From contig NZ_JMTB01000128.1 of the NCBI RefSeq assembly GCF_000734965.1, forward strand, positions 1 to 64,000: 64,000 nt of DNA, given 5' to 3'. Positions 9,513-17,970 of this stretch are shown here, piece by piece. How positions within the stretch are numbered: the first letter of the stretch is position 1; every line of letters begins with the position of its first letter. Source of the DNA: Trabulsiella guamensis ATCC 49490. GTDB lineage: Bacteria > Pseudomonadota > Gammaproteobacteria > Enterobacterales > Enterobacteriaceae. The position numbers and the translations under genes were made by a program. The notes beneath the pieces were generated by a model, which did no database searches, had not been told where the DNA came from, and was given only the letters and a program-made list of their open reading frames with translations.

Positions 9513-10259
9513 TCAGCTGGTCGCCTGTGAGATAGCTTTTCGCAGCCCATTCACCCCGCTGGCATTGAGCGGCGTGACTAACGCATAGTTATAGTGTTCG
9601 TCGCTCCAGTATTGCGCCATCACCTCTTCCCCCTGGCGCTCGCCCTGCGGTAATTTCACCGGGCTTAACGGGCGGATATACCAGCCGACACGGGTTCCCT
9701 GCGGATCTTCATACATTACCAGTGCGGCCGGGCCTTGCGCGGTCGCCATCAGCCGTGCGCCCCGCAGTTTGAATCCGTACTGTTCGAGATCCGGCGGCGG
9801 CACGCCATTGATAAAATAGCGTGCAACCCAGCGACTCAGTTCAGTCTGCCGGGTAGCCACCACATCCATGGGGGTGAGCGCGGCGTTGTCGAAAAGCTTA
9901 TAGGCCTGCACCGCATCTTCCATGGGTTGATGGCTCATCAACAGTTGCGATGCTTTCATCTGCCAGCCAGTCACCCCACCGACGCCCAGCGCCAGCACCA
10001 GCGCGCAGGCGGTGGCCAGTCGCCACTGTCGTTGCTGGCGAACCTGACGACGGAAATAATGGGGTTCAGGGCTTTCCAGTGCGACAGTCTGGCGGTTCAT
10101 CGCCTGACGCAACTGCTGCGCGTCCTGGCGCCAGCCTGCCACCCGGGCTGCCGCGTCGGGGTTTTCAGCCAGAAAACGCTCCACGCGCGCTGAGGTCGCG
10201 TCATCTGCTTCGCCATCCATCCAGGCATGCAGATCGTGTTCATCCGGGGGCAAAGTCAT
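9513..10259 (-). CDS. Anti-sigma factor, membrane-anchored
   Basis: This 248-residue protein starts with a short cytoplasmic domain (DEHDLHAWMDGEADD) of the type that holds ECF sigma factors. One membrane segment follows at about residues 80-100 (LATACALVLALGVGGVTGW). The rest is a periplasmic domain of about 145 residues. Its start overlaps the end of the ECF sigma gene by four bases (ATGA), a sign of coupled translation. It would keep the sigma factor inactive until an envelope signal, possibly oxidative, is sensed. It ends one base past the stop of the convergent SDR gene. Confidence 0.82.
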   Translation of the reverse strand: MTLPPDEHDLHAWMDGEADDATSARVERFLAENPDAAARVAGWRQDAQQLRQAMNRQTVALESPEPHYFRRQVRQQRQWRLATACALVLALGVGGVTGWQMKASQLLMSHQPMEDAVQAYKLFDNAALTPMDVVATRQTELSRWVARYFINGVPPPDLEQYGFKLRGARLMATAQGPAALVMYEDPQGTRVGWYIRPLSPVKLPQGERQGEEVMAQYWSDEHYNYALVTPLNASGVNGLRKAISQATS

Positions 10260-10765
10260 TTCAGTCTCCTCAGCGGTAACGGCGTTACCTTACCTTCTAA
10301 TTTCTCATGGAGCAGTTTACGCGCCCGGGAGAGCCGTGACATCACGGTGCCGGGCGGAATATCCAGCGTTTCAGCGACCTCTTTATAACTCAGCCCTTCA
10401 ACGCTCACCAGCAGCAAAACGGCGCGATAATCGGTCGGCAGCGTGGCGAACTGCGCCAGCGTATCGTCGGTTATCGCCAGCGATTCGGTGGAATACCCCA
10501 CCGCCTCCTCACCGGTAAAAAAAGAGAGGAGCTTCAGATAGCGTTTGCGCCGCCGCTCGCCATCAATGAACTGGCGGTAAAGGATGGTGAACAGCCAGGC
10601 GCGCAGGCTGTGCGCGTCGTCATGTTGCGGCTGGCGGGTGAGCGCCTTGGTCAGGCAGCTTTGCACCAGATCCTCCGCACTGTGCGGATTACGGGTCAGC
10701 CACAGCGCAAAACGGTGCAGATGCGGCATCACCTGGCGGATCTCAGAATCAGTCAGCTGTGACAT
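10256..10765 (-). CDS. ECF-type RNA polymerase sigma factor
   Basis: This 169-residue sigma-70 relative has only the ECF regions. Region 2 lies at about residues 10-75, including NPHSAEDLVQSCLTKAL and LRAWLFTILYRQFIDGERRRKR. Region 4 lies at about 110-160, including YRAVLLLVSVEGLSYKEVAE and IPPGTVMSRLSRARKLL. It sits between a cytochrome b561 gene and its own anti-sigma factor, so it probably directs transcription of this operon and perhaps others in response to stress. Confidence 0.93.
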   Translation of the reverse strand: MSQLTDSEIRQVMPHLHRFALWLTRNPHSAEDLVQSCLTKALTRQPQHDDAHSLRAWLFTILYRQFIDGERRRKRYLKLLSFFTGEEAVGYSTESLAITDDTLAQFATLPTDYRAVLLLVSVEGLSYKEVAETLDIPPGTVMSRLSRARKLLHEKLEGKVTPLPLRRLK

Positions 10766-10774
10766 AACACTCCT

Positions 10775-11314
10775 TCACCGTTTACGGGTTCCCGACATGC
10801 TCTGGAATACGCCGTCGCGGAGTATCAGCGCATGGCGTAGCGCCGCAGCCAGATGCAACATTACGGTGGCAAACAGCGCCAGCGCAACCAGAGAATGCAG
10901 CGGGCGCAGGATCGCATAACTGTCGTTGCTCACCGGCAGGATCGGCGGTAACACGAAGCGCCCGCCCAGGGTAATCGGATACCCCGCTGCCGACAGCATC
11001 GCCCAGCCGATCAGCGGCTGCGCCAGCATCATCGCATACAGCGCCCAGTGCGACGCGTGCGCCGCCACACGCTGCCAGCCAGGTAACGAATCCGGCAACG
11101 GCGGTGTGGCAGTTGAGAAACGTAACCCCAGACGCACCACCACCAGCACGAGGATCATCAGCCCCAGCGGTTTGTGGATAGCCACCAGCAAACCGTGCAG
11201 TGACGATACCGTGGCGACCATCGCCACACCAATAAACAACATAGTCAGTATTGCTGCGGCCATTAACCAGTGCAGCAGGCGTAGCGCCGGGTGAAAATAC
11301 GCAACCTGTTTCAT
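10775..11314 (-). CDS. Cytochrome b561 family membrane protein
   Basis: This 179-residue protein has four hydrophobic segments with histidines placed as haem ligands: HPALRLLHWLMAA near the start, AIHKPLGLM near 46, and RPLHSLVALALFATVMLHL near 140-155. It would carry electrons across the inner membrane, probably from the quinone pool. Its start overlaps the stop of the catalase-type gene by four bases, and the ECF sigma gene follows after nine bases. The pairing implies that the cytochrome feeds electrons to, or works with, the membrane-anchored peroxidase. Confidence 0.9.
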   Translation of the reverse strand: MKQVAYFHPALRLLHWLMAAAILTMLFIGVAMVATVSSLHGLLVAIHKPLGLMILVLVVVRLGLRFSTATPPLPDSLPGWQRVAAHASHWALYAMMLAQPLIGWAMLSAAGYPITLGGRFVLPPILPVSNDSYAILRPLHSLVALALFATVMLHLAAALRHALILRDGVFQSMSGTRKR

Positions 11315-12357
11315 AAATGCTCTCCTGCCTGTTCACGGGTGCGCGCGTTGTAGGATTTGGCATAAGCAGAGGAACGCGCATTGAGTAAAGGATCGTCGGA
11401 GGCGGCAATGCCGTCTGGCAAAATCAGCGGATCGTAATTGATGTCATTGCACGGCCCCTGCGCCTGAGCAGTGGCGTGGGTCAGTACTAACGTGCCGGCA
11501 TTAATGACTTGCCGATCTGCGGGCCAGCTTTTTGCCGCATCACTGCCATCATCTTCTGCATGAGCGACGGTGATCAGCAGATCCCATTTCAGTGGCCCCT
11601 GCGCCAGTCGCTGTTGCAGATCAGTCTGCAGGAAATTGCTGTTGTTTTTATCTTCCGCAGTGATCGGCTGATAGCTGGCATGCGGCACCATGCTCCAGCG
11701 CACCAGATGCGTTTCGCCGGACCGATTGATAAAACGAAAAGCATTCAGACCATTGAAACGGTCACTGGCCCAGCTTGATGACGGAACATACTGCTTAGAC
11801 CAGGCGAGAAAAGGCAATATCTGCGGATGTTTCGCGATAAACGCCTTAAATTTTTCCGGGTTCGGTTTGCCGGTCGCCGGATCCGGCAGCGTCGCCACCT
11901 GAAGCTCGTAGAAATCTTCTACTGTGGAGATCGGGAAGAATGGCATGGCGTTCATGCCGGTGCGCCACTGTTCGCCGTCGGGTAACTGAAACGCCAGCGC
12001 CATGCTGCGCACAGGTACGGCATAATCCGGCGCGGCAGGGTTACCACCGGCAAGAGCAAAGCGCCCGGTGACCGGCGTTTCGCCTGGTGAAAACACCGAA
12101 GCGCGCGAAATCGCGCTGGCGTTGCCATTGGAAATGAAATTGCCGGTTACGCAGATACCTTTGGCATGGTTACGGCGATAACCCGGATGTTCGCCGCCGG
12201 ACTGCTGCAACACCGTGATCAACTTATCGGAGGTCAGGCGCTGCGGCGTCAGCCAGCCGCCGACCCACAAAAACAATACAATCAGTACCAGTGGCACAAG
12301 GGCGACCAGCGCGAGACGGGCGATTTTCTGGCCGGGGGTTAATGAAGTGGTCGTCAT
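11311..12357 (-). CDS. Membrane-anchored catalase-family peroxidase (SrpA-like)
   Basis: This 348-residue haem protein belongs to the short catalase-related peroxidases rather than to full-length catalases (about 480 residues or more). One N-terminal membrane segment (LALVALVPLVLIVLFLWVGG) puts the enzyme in the periplasm. The distal-side histidine lies in RRNHAKGICVTGNF, a conserved asparagine in GMNAMPFFP, and the haem-ligand tyrosine in RSSAYAKSYNART near the C terminus. The ATG at 12357 is preferred over a GTG 12 bases upstream because AAGGTGAG is well placed for it. It leads an operon with cytochrome b561, an ECF sigma factor and an anti-sigma factor. The likely role is removing peroxide outside the inner membrane. 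Confidence 0.87.
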   Translation of the reverse strand: MTTTSLTPGQKIARLALVALVPLVLIVLFLWVGGWLTPQRLTSDKLITVLQQSGGEHPGYRRNHAKGICVTGNFISNGNASAISRASVFSPGETPVTGRFALAGGNPAAPDYAVPVRSMALAFQLPDGEQWRTGMNAMPFFPISTVEDFYELQVATLPDPATGKPNPEKFKAFIAKHPQILPFLAWSKQYVPSSSWASDRFNGLNAFRFINRSGETHLVRWSMVPHASYQPITAEDKNNSNFLQTDLQQRLAQGPLKWDLLITVAHAEDDGSDAAKSWPADRQVINAGTLVLTHATAQAQGPCNDINYDPLILPDGIAASDDPLLNARSSAYAKSYNARTREQAGEHL

Positions 12358-12399
12358 AATCAGGCTCACCTTGCAAACGTTGAACCTATAAGACGAAGA

Positions 12400-12420
12400 G
12401 GCGGGACGTTTATTCCCGCC
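12400..12420 (-). terminator. Hairpin between the phosphonate permease and catalase operons
   Basis: A 7-base GC-rich stem (GGCGGGA with TCCCGCC) surrounds a 7-base loop, 43 bases past the phnE stop codon. A TCTT-rich sequence, not a clean T run, follows on the minus strand, so it is a weak terminator. The same stretch contains GGAAT, 16 bases, then CGTC (12392-12416), which fits the general form of an ECF promoter for the catalase operon. Which role is real is not decided. Confidence 0.4.
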
Positions 12421-12463
12421 TGCGAGAAATAATCTTCCTGTTTAAAAAGGCGCGATAAACCCG

Positions 12464-13351
12464 CTACTTTTTCCTGTCGTCAAACATCGGAATCGGCGTG
12501 CCGTGGATATAACGACGGCGTAACCAGGCCGAAAGGGTGTCCATGGTCATCACCACCGCCACCAGCACGAGGGTAATAAACATGACGACATCCCAGTTCC
12601 ACAAACGCATATTCTCAGCGTAAATCAGGCCGATCCCCCCTGCTCCCACGAAACCCAGTACCGCCGCAGATCGGGTGTTGGATTCAATCTGATACAGACT
12701 GAGCGCGAGAAAAGTCGGGAAAGATTGCGTGAAAATGCCGAAGCGATGCTTTTGCAGGCCGTTCGCACCAACCGCCATCAGGCCGCGGCCCGGTGAACGC
12801 TCCACCGCTTCGTGCCCTTCCGCATACAAACGCCCCAGCAACCCGGTGTCCTGCATGATGATCGCCATCACGCCAGCCAGCGGCCCCAGCCCAACCGCGC
12901 GCACGAAGATCAGCCCCCAGATGGCCATATCAATGCCGCGCAGCACGTCAAACAGACGACGCATCAGCAACGCGATAATGCGCGTCACCGGGCCCTGCAT
13001 AATATTGCGCGCCGCAAGGAATGAGAGCAGCAACGCGATCACCGTCGCGGTCATGGTGCCGGCAAAAACAATCCCCAGGGTGACGAGGATTTGCGTGAAG
13101 TAATACTGAAACGGCCAGTTGAGAAAATCCCGCCAGACAAACATGCGCAGGAAATAGCGCCCCAGTTCCTGCACACCGTTAAATACCTGCGTGAGCGGAA
13201 GGCCAAACTGCAGGAAAAACCAGACGTAATAAAGCACTATCGCCAGCGCCAGCAGGCCGATACGGCGCAGATAACGAGGCTGCGCATGGTACAGCTCCGC
13301 ATGTTTCTGCCGGCTGGTGATCAGATCAGGTTCAGTCTGCCAGGTTTTCAT
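12464..13351 (-). CDS. phnE: Phosphonate-type ABC transporter permease, second subunit
   Basis: This 295-residue inner-membrane protein has about six hydrophobic segments. The binding-protein-dependent transport signature lies near residues 225-250 (SNTRSAAVLGFVGAGGIGLIY), as in PhnE proteins. Its start overlaps the stop of the other permease by four bases (ATGA). The two PhnE-like subunits probably form a heterodimeric channel fed by the PhnD-like binding protein and powered by the PhnC-like ATPase. No C-P lyase genes are near, so the window shows uptake only. Confidence 0.88.
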   Translation of the reverse strand: MKTWQTEPDLITSRQKHAELYHAQPRYLRRIGLLALAIVLYYVWFFLQFGLPLTQVFNGVQELGRYFLRMFVWRDFLNWPFQYYFTQILVTLGIVFAGTMTATVIALLLSFLAARNIMQGPVTRIIALLMRRLFDVLRGIDMAIWGLIFVRAVGLGPLAGVMAIIMQDTGLLGRLYAEGHEAVERSPGRGLMAVGANGLQKHRFGIFTQSFPTFLALSLYQIESNTRSAAVLGFVGAGGIGLIYAENMRLWNWDVVMFITLVLVAVVMTMDTLSAWLRRRYIHGTPIPMFDDRKK

Positions 13352-14214
13352 TTGTTGCCCTCCAGCACCCAGTGACGTAAACGGCCGGAGAGCATATCCA
13401 GCAGCGATACCACAATAATGATCAGCAGCAGCGTCATGCTCACCTGATCGTAACGATCGAGTTTAATGTTGGTCATCAGCTCCTGGCCGATGCCGCCCGC
13501 TCCTACCAGACCCAGAATGGTCGAGGAGCGAAAATTAATCTCCATGCGCATAAAGCTGTAGGAAATGAAGACAGGCTTCACCTGCGGCCAGAGCGCGAAA
13601 CGCATTCGCTGAAAAGGCGTGGCGCCGCAGGCGGCCAGCCCACGTACGGGTTTGTCCTGCGCGCTTTCGATGGCTTCATAAAACAATTTTGTCAGGCTGC
13701 CGATAGTGTGCAGCAGCAACGCCAGAAAACCGGGGATCGTGCCGATACCGAACGCCATTACAAAAATCACCGCCCATGCCAGTTCCGGCATGGTACGTAA
13801 AAAAGCGACTAACGCCCGGATGCTGTAACGTACCCAGGCTGGCGACCAGGCATTGCTGGCGGCAAGAAAAGAACACACCGTCGCCAGCCCGGCGGCAGCG
13901 AGCGTCGCTGCCAGCGCCAGTTGCAGGGTTTCCCAGATCAGCGGTAACTGAATTGGCAGCCGATAGCCCCAGTAGGCCAGCGATCCTTTGGTATGCGAGT
14001 CGGCAAACAGCACGGAGACATGCAGCGTAGGGATGGTTTCGACGATGTAATCGAGAAAATTCGGCAATGCGTGCCAGACAGTCAACAGATTAAACTCCGC
14101 GATATTGCCCGCCGCGAAGTACAGCGCCAGTAACAAGAGTGACCAGGTAAAGGTATCCCGCGTCTGGCGTAACTTTATCTCCCGAAAGTAACGTTCAAAT
14201 TCGGTGTTTCGCAT
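13348..14214 (-). CDS. phnE: Phosphonate-type ABC transporter permease, first subunit
   Basis: This 288-residue permease has several membrane segments and the EAA-like signature NFRSSTILGLVGAGGIGQEL near residue 230. The ATG at 14214 is taken as the start; a GTG two codons upstream is the alternative. It follows the binding-protein gene after a strong hairpin terminator at 14237-14267. Both permeases may therefore be made at lower levels than the binding protein. It pairs with the second PhnE-like protein, whose gene overlaps its 3' end. Confidence 0.88.
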   Translation of the reverse strand: MRNTEFERYFREIKLRQTRDTFTWSLLLLALYFAAGNIAEFNLLTVWHALPNFLDYIVETIPTLHVSVLFADSHTKGSLAYWGYRLPIQLPLIWETLQLALAATLAAAGLATVCSFLAASNAWSPAWVRYSIRALVAFLRTMPELAWAVIFVMAFGIGTIPGFLALLLHTIGSLTKLFYEAIESAQDKPVRGLAACGATPFQRMRFALWPQVKPVFISYSFMRMEINFRSSTILGLVGAGGIGQELMTNIKLDRYDQVSMTLLLIIIVVSLLDMLSGRLRHWVLEGNK

Positions 14215-14236
14215 GTTCACTCACTGGGTTATCACT

Positions 14237-14267
14237 AAAAAAATCCCCCGGACTACAGGCCGGGGGA
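14237..14267 (-). terminator. Intrinsic terminator inside the phn operon
   Basis: An 8-base GC stem (TCCCCCGG with CCGGGGGA) with an 8-base loop is followed on the minus strand by seven T residues. It lies between phnD and the first permease gene, all on one strand. This is a full intrinsic terminator by sequence. It most likely lets only part of the transcripts read into the permeases, a known way to make binding protein in excess. Confidence 0.85.
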
Positions 14268-14282
14268 GCAGGCAGGACGGGA

Positions 14283-15224
14283 TTAGCGGGCAGTAACCAG
14301 CTCGCGTTTCATCTCGATGATCTGTTTGAAATCGTCGACGCTTCCCGGACCGATGTGCTGTGTGCCGCCCATGGCTTTGGTGAAGCAGGCATGATCTTCT
14401 TTATCCAGTTTTTTCACGGCAGCGATTACTTTGGCTTTAAAGTCTGCCGGCAGGCTGTTGCTCACCAGAATAGGGCCGTTCGGGATGAGCGGCGATTGCC
14501 AGATAATGCGGATTTGCTTCATCAGATCAGGATGATCCATGCGAATCAGCCGATTGAACGCGCCGGTGGTATAGCCGGTATTGTAATCGCCGACCATCGA
14601 CGCCCAGGTCACGGCCCCCGCGAACTGGTTATTCAGCACGCCGAGAATGTCCTGCTCGTGACCGCCGGAGAACGTCACGCTGGAGAAGTGGTTGTTGTAT
14701 TTGTCGTCCGCAGAGCCGCCAAACTTCTGTTTGAATTCCTGGTTCGGAATCAGGAAGCCGGAGGTGGAATCCGGGTCTGCAAAGCCAAACGCGGTGCCTT
14801 TCAGGTCTTCCAGCGTTTTGTACGGGCTGTCCGCTTTCACAATCACTACGGAATGGTAACCACGGGACTGATCTTTGTCGTCCACCGCGATGCCGACGAT
14901 ATCGACCGCTTTCGGGTTGCTGATATACACCGAGGCATAAGAAGACGGCGACATGCTCAGCACCACGTCCACTTTACCGCCGAGCAGCCCCTGAATAACG
15001 CCAGAATAATCAGAAGAATTACGCAGTTTGGTATCAACGTTTAATTCTTTATCGAGAAATTGCTTCACACACTGGTTATCACCAATCTGCTGCGTCGCAT
15101 TTTGCCCGCCAAGAATACCCAGGTTAAGTTCTTTCGGTTGTTCAGCTGCATTGACCTGCCAGGCAAATACCAGGCTTGCCATCAGAGTGGAAATCCTAAA
15201 TGCGCGAGTCATCGATTTTTTCAT
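14283..15224 (-). CDS. phnD: Phosphonate/phosphate-type ABC transporter binding protein
   Basis: This 313-residue periplasmic protein begins with a signal peptide (MKKSMTRAFRI, a hydrophobic stretch, then QVNAAEQPKE). The mature part has PhnD-family features: LNLGILGGQNATQ near 32, GLLGGKVDVVLSMSPSSYASV near 95 and FGFADPDSTSGFLIPN near 148, the region that grips the phosphonate group. It supplies the two PhnE-like permeases. It is separated from them by an internal terminator, as expected for a protein needed in excess. The precise ligand (a phosphonate, phosphite or phosphate ester) cannot be read from the sequence. Confidence 0.9.
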   Translation of the reverse strand: MKKSMTRAFRISTLMASLVFAWQVNAAEQPKELNLGILGGQNATQQIGDNQCVKQFLDKELNVDTKLRNSSDYSGVIQGLLGGKVDVVLSMSPSSYASVYISNPKAVDIVGIAVDDKDQSRGYHSVVIVKADSPYKTLEDLKGTAFGFADPDSTSGFLIPNQEFKQKFGGSADDKYNNHFSSVTFSGGHEQDILGVLNNQFAGAVTWASMVGDYNTGYTTGAFNRLIRMDHPDLMKQIRIIWQSPLIPNGPILVSNSLPADFKAKVIAAVKKLDKEDHACFTKAMGGTQHIGPGSVDDFKQIIEMKRELVTAR

Positions 15225-15253
15225 TATGCGTGTCCGTAGTCGTAGGAAAGAAA

Positions 15254-16111
15254 TTAATGTAACTGGCTGATTTCATCGCCATAAAGCTTGTGCAAAATAT
15301 CATCGGTTAACAGGGCGGGATTACCATCGAAAATAATCTCACCCTTCGCGATGCCAATCGCACGCGTGCAATACGTTTTCACCAGATCGATGGAATGAAG
15401 GTTGACGATGACGCTGATCCCCTGCTCGCTGACATCACTCAGCACGCGCATGATGCGCTGGGTATTTTTAGGATCCAGTGACGCGACCGGTTCGTCGGCC
15501 AGCAGAATGGAAGGGTTCTGGATCAGTGCCCGGCAAATCGCTACACGCTGCATCTGCCCGCCGGAGAGATTTTCCGCGCGTTGCAGGGCATGCGGCAGCA
15601 TGTTCAGCCATTCCAGCAAGTCGATGGCTCTTGCCCTGTCTTCCTGTGAGAAAACCTTGAACAGTGATTTCAGCGTCGATGTCTGGCTGAGACGCCCGAG
15701 CAGAACGTTGGTCAGGACATCCAGACGCGGCACCAGGCAGAAATCCTGGAAAATCATCCCGCATTTGCTGCGCCAGCGGTTCAGCTCACGCCCGCGCAAC
15801 ACAGCGACATCCCGCGGCATGCCGACATCCGGGTAATCGAGGATCTCACCTGAGGTCGCCGGATGGGTGCCATTCAGCACATGCAACAGGGTTGATTTAC
15901 CCGCACCGGAGCGGCCGATAACCCCCACCATTTCACCGGCATGTAGATCGAAATTAATATCTGAGAGTACAGGTGAATGATTATTATAAGATTTGTATAA
16001 ATGCTTAACGCTTAATACTTTCTTATTTTGCAGTCGCAGGTAATTCACCTTCGGCAACACCGCCGGGGCATGTTCAATGATTACGTTTTGTGCTTGTGCT
16101 CTGTTCATCAT
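15254..16111 (-). CDS. phnC: Phosphonate-type ABC transporter ATP-binding protein
   Basis: This 285-residue ATPase has Walker [10 protein letters not shown] near residue 78, Q-loop FQDF near 132, the ABC signature LSGGQMQR near 195, Walker [13 protein letters not shown] near 215 and the H-loop in NLHSID near 248. Against the usual PhnC it has about 25 extra N-terminal residues before the [12 protein letters not shown] start of the domain. A second ATG directly follows the first. It is the first gene of the phnCDE1E2 operon. A candidate Pho box lies 48 bases upstream, pointing to induction by phosphate starvation. Confidence 0.92.
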   Translation of the reverse strand: MMNRAQAQNVIIEHAPAVLPKVNYLRLQNKKVLSVKHLYKSYNNHSPVLSDINFDLHAGEMVGVIGRSGAGKSTLLHVLNGTHPATSGEILDYPDVGMPRDVAVLRGRELNRWRSKCGMIFQDFCLVPRLDVLTNVLLGRLSQTSTLKSLFKVFSQEDRARAIDLLEWLNMLPHALQRAENLSGGQMQRVAICRALIQNPSILLADEPVASLDPKNTQRIMRVLSDVSEQGISVIVNLHSIDLVKTYCTRAIGIAKGEIIFDGNPALLTDDILHKLYGDEISQLH

Positions 16112-16158
16112 ATTGTCCAGAGAGTTATGTCATTCGAGGGATATTAACAACGTCGTTG

Positions 16159-16176
16159 ATGACGCTTTAATGACAA
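16159..16176 (-). promoter_or_regulatory. Candidate Pho box for the phn transporter operon
   Basis: Read on the minus strand, TTGTCAT, four bases (TAAA) and GCGTCAT match the PhoB layout of two CTGTCAT-like 7-mers spaced by four bases. A TAATAT element about 12 bases downstream could be the -10 box. A second candidate facing the other way lies 55 bases away. The site is inferred from pattern only. Confidence 0.6.
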
Positions 16177-16231
16177 ACAGACGAACAAAAAATGAACGCG
16201 GCGTTTAAGCCCCAGCAACGCGAAAATCACC

Positions 16232-16249
16232 CGGTCATATTTTTGTCAG
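16232..16249 (+). promoter_or_regulatory. Candidate Pho box for the acetyltransferase gene
   Basis: CGGTCAT, four bases (ATTT) and TTGTCAG follow the same 7-4-7 layout as PhoB sites, on the plus strand. TTTAAT about 10 bases downstream fits the usual -10 position in PhoB promoters. It lies 46 bases before the hexapeptide acetyltransferase gene. Two divergent Pho boxes in a 184-base gap make shared phosphate control of both transcripts likely. Confidence 0.55.
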
Positions 16250-16295
16250 ATTTCCTTGTTTTAATTCCCGAAACAGAAAGATAAGAGAAATCACC

Positions 16296-16916
16296 ATGAA
16301 GCTGGCAAAATTAGCAGAAACCTGGATTGACCCCAGTGTCCGGATCCGTGAATGCCGTATCGGTTTACAGTGTGAAGTACTTGCCAGCAGCGTGATGGAA
16401 TACAGTACGCTGGGTGATTTTTCCTATCTCGGCGAATACGTCACGGTGGCCGATGCCACAATTGGCAAGTTTGTGGCGATTGCCAATAACGTCCGCATTG
16501 GCGCGCCGAACCATCCGATGGAGCGTCCGTCGCAGCATCGCATCACCTATTGCCCCGAATACTATTCTCCTCACGCCGTTCGCGATCATGCGTTTTTCTC
16601 TCAGCGTCGTGACGCGGTAGTCACCATCGGCAACGATGTCTGGATCGGTCATGGCGCGATTGTGTTGCCGGGGGTAGCCGTCGGTGACGGCGCGGTCATT
16701 GCCGCTGGCGCTGTGGTAAGTAAAGACGTCGCGCCCTACACCATCGTTGGCGGCGTTCCCGCCAGAACCATTCGCTTACGCTTTTCACCGCACATCGGTG
16801 CCCGGCTTCAGCAAATTGCCTGGTGGGACTGGCCTCTGGAGACCATTATCGAACGGCTGGCTGATTTTCAGGATGACAATATTGTGGCGTTCTGTGAGAA
16901 GTGGGGAAATTCGTAG
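16296..16916 (+). CDS. Hexapeptide acetyltransferase of phosphonate loci
   Basis: This 206-residue protein has the left-handed beta-helix repeat pattern of hexapeptide acyltransferases, for example IGKFVAIANNVRIGAPNHPM near residue 62 and IGNDVWIGHGAIVLPGVAVGDGAVI near 115. Its layout, including PNHPMERPSQH and the SQRRD insert, matches the hexapeptide transferase family found beside phosphonate genes in many proteobacteria. It is divergent from phnC and has its own candidate Pho box. It may acetylate an aminophosphonate or a related compound taken up by the transporter, which is an inference from context. Confidence 0.82.
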   Translation: MKLAKLAETWIDPSVRIRECRIGLQCEVLASSVMEYSTLGDFSYLGEYVTVADATIGKFVAIANNVRIGAPNHPMERPSQHRITYCPEYYSPHAVRDHAFFSQRRDAVVTIGNDVWIGHGAIVLPGVAVGDGAVIAAGAVVSKDVAPYTIVGGVPARTIRLRFSPHIGARLQQIAWWDWPLETIIERLADFQDDNIVAFCEKWGNS

Positions 16917-16926
16917 CGCGTGATCG

Positions 16927-17799
16927 TCACCGGGCATAGCGGCCCGGCAGATTCATGCACAGTTTCGTCTCCTCGGCATAGAAATGCGACAGATCCCGCT
17001 GATAGTCAGACGGCGTTACACCGCATAGCATTTTGAAGTCTTTACTGAAATGGGCCTGATCATGGAAATCGAGGTCGCAGGCAAGGGTGCGCAAATCGAC
17101 AACGCCGTGACGGATGCGCCGGCACGCTTCATTTACTCTGAGAATACGGACAAACGATTTCCAGGAAACGCCAATCCTCTCCTGGCACAAGCGGTTAATA
17201 TGCCGGGCGCTGTATGACGTCATCTCGGACAGGGTATTAAGACGAATGCTCCCGTTCAGCGGGGAAGCATGAGTCAGTACCTGACGCAGCAGCGGTTTTT
17301 CCGCGATCGCACCGAAGTGCCGCACCAGCGCGTCGTTGACGGCCTGAAGAAGAACCGGCCAGTCCTGGTAATGCCGTTCCACGACAGAACGAAAGAGCCT
17401 GTCCAGCGCAGGGTCGATGGCGTCCAGCAGACACTGGCTGTTTTGCAGTTCATGCAAGGGAAGACTGCCGAAAAGCCCAAATGCCCCGCCCGGCAGAAAC
17501 TCCACCAGCAGACGCAGCGTGATAGTGTTGAAATCCCGTGCCACCTGATGCGTTTCACTGCCAGGGCCCCAGAACACCGGTTTCACCCCTCCGTGACTCA
17601 AGGTGAACACCAGGCAGCCGCTGGCATCCGGGATGATCGTCAGCGGGCGTGCTGACGGTAGCTCACAGACGTTACGCAATTGCACCGTGTAATGTGAGAT
17701 ATGGTCACGCAATGGCAACGACGGTGCGAAGAAAAGCTGTGTCACTCCGCTGTGGCGGTTACCTGCGATGGGCTCCAGCCCGCCAGAGTATGAATTCAT
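16927..17799 (-). CDS. AraC-family transcriptional regulator
   Basis: This 290-residue protein has a C-terminal AraC/XylS DNA-binding domain at about residues 185-275: LNTLSEMTSYSARHINRLCQ for the first helix-turn-helix, and LACDLDFHDQAHFSKDFKMLCGVTPSDYQRD for the second. The N-terminal 170 residues form an AraC-type sensor domain (EFLPGGAFGLFG near 95). It ends 10 bases from the convergent acetyltransferase stop and is divergent from the glyoxalase-fold gene at 17971, its likeliest target. The effector is unknown. Confidence 0.87.
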   Translation of the reverse strand: MNSYSGGLEPIAGNRHSGVTQLFFAPSLPLRDHISHYTVQLRNVCELPSARPLTIIPDASGCLVFTLSHGGVKPVFWGPGSETHQVARDFNTITLRLLVEFLPGGAFGLFGSLPLHELQNSQCLLDAIDPALDRLFRSVVERHYQDWPVLLQAVNDALVRHFGAIAEKPLLRQVLTHASPLNGSIRLNTLSEMTSYSARHINRLCQERIGVSWKSFVRILRVNEACRRIRHGVVDLRTLACDLDFHDQAHFSKDFKMLCGVTPSDYQRDLSHFYAEETKLCMNLPGRYAR

Positions 17800-17970
17800 C
17801 GTCCATGTCTCCCTGATACGTCCCTTTTTTACAACGCGAAATCTGGATTGTGTCGTACGCTTCCTGTTATCCAGAAGGATATTTTATGGCTGTTAGCACA
17901 GCCGGGCAATCGACGCTGATTTTAATGGAACGAAACCAGCGTGTGATCATGTGCGCACCAGGAGGTAAAG

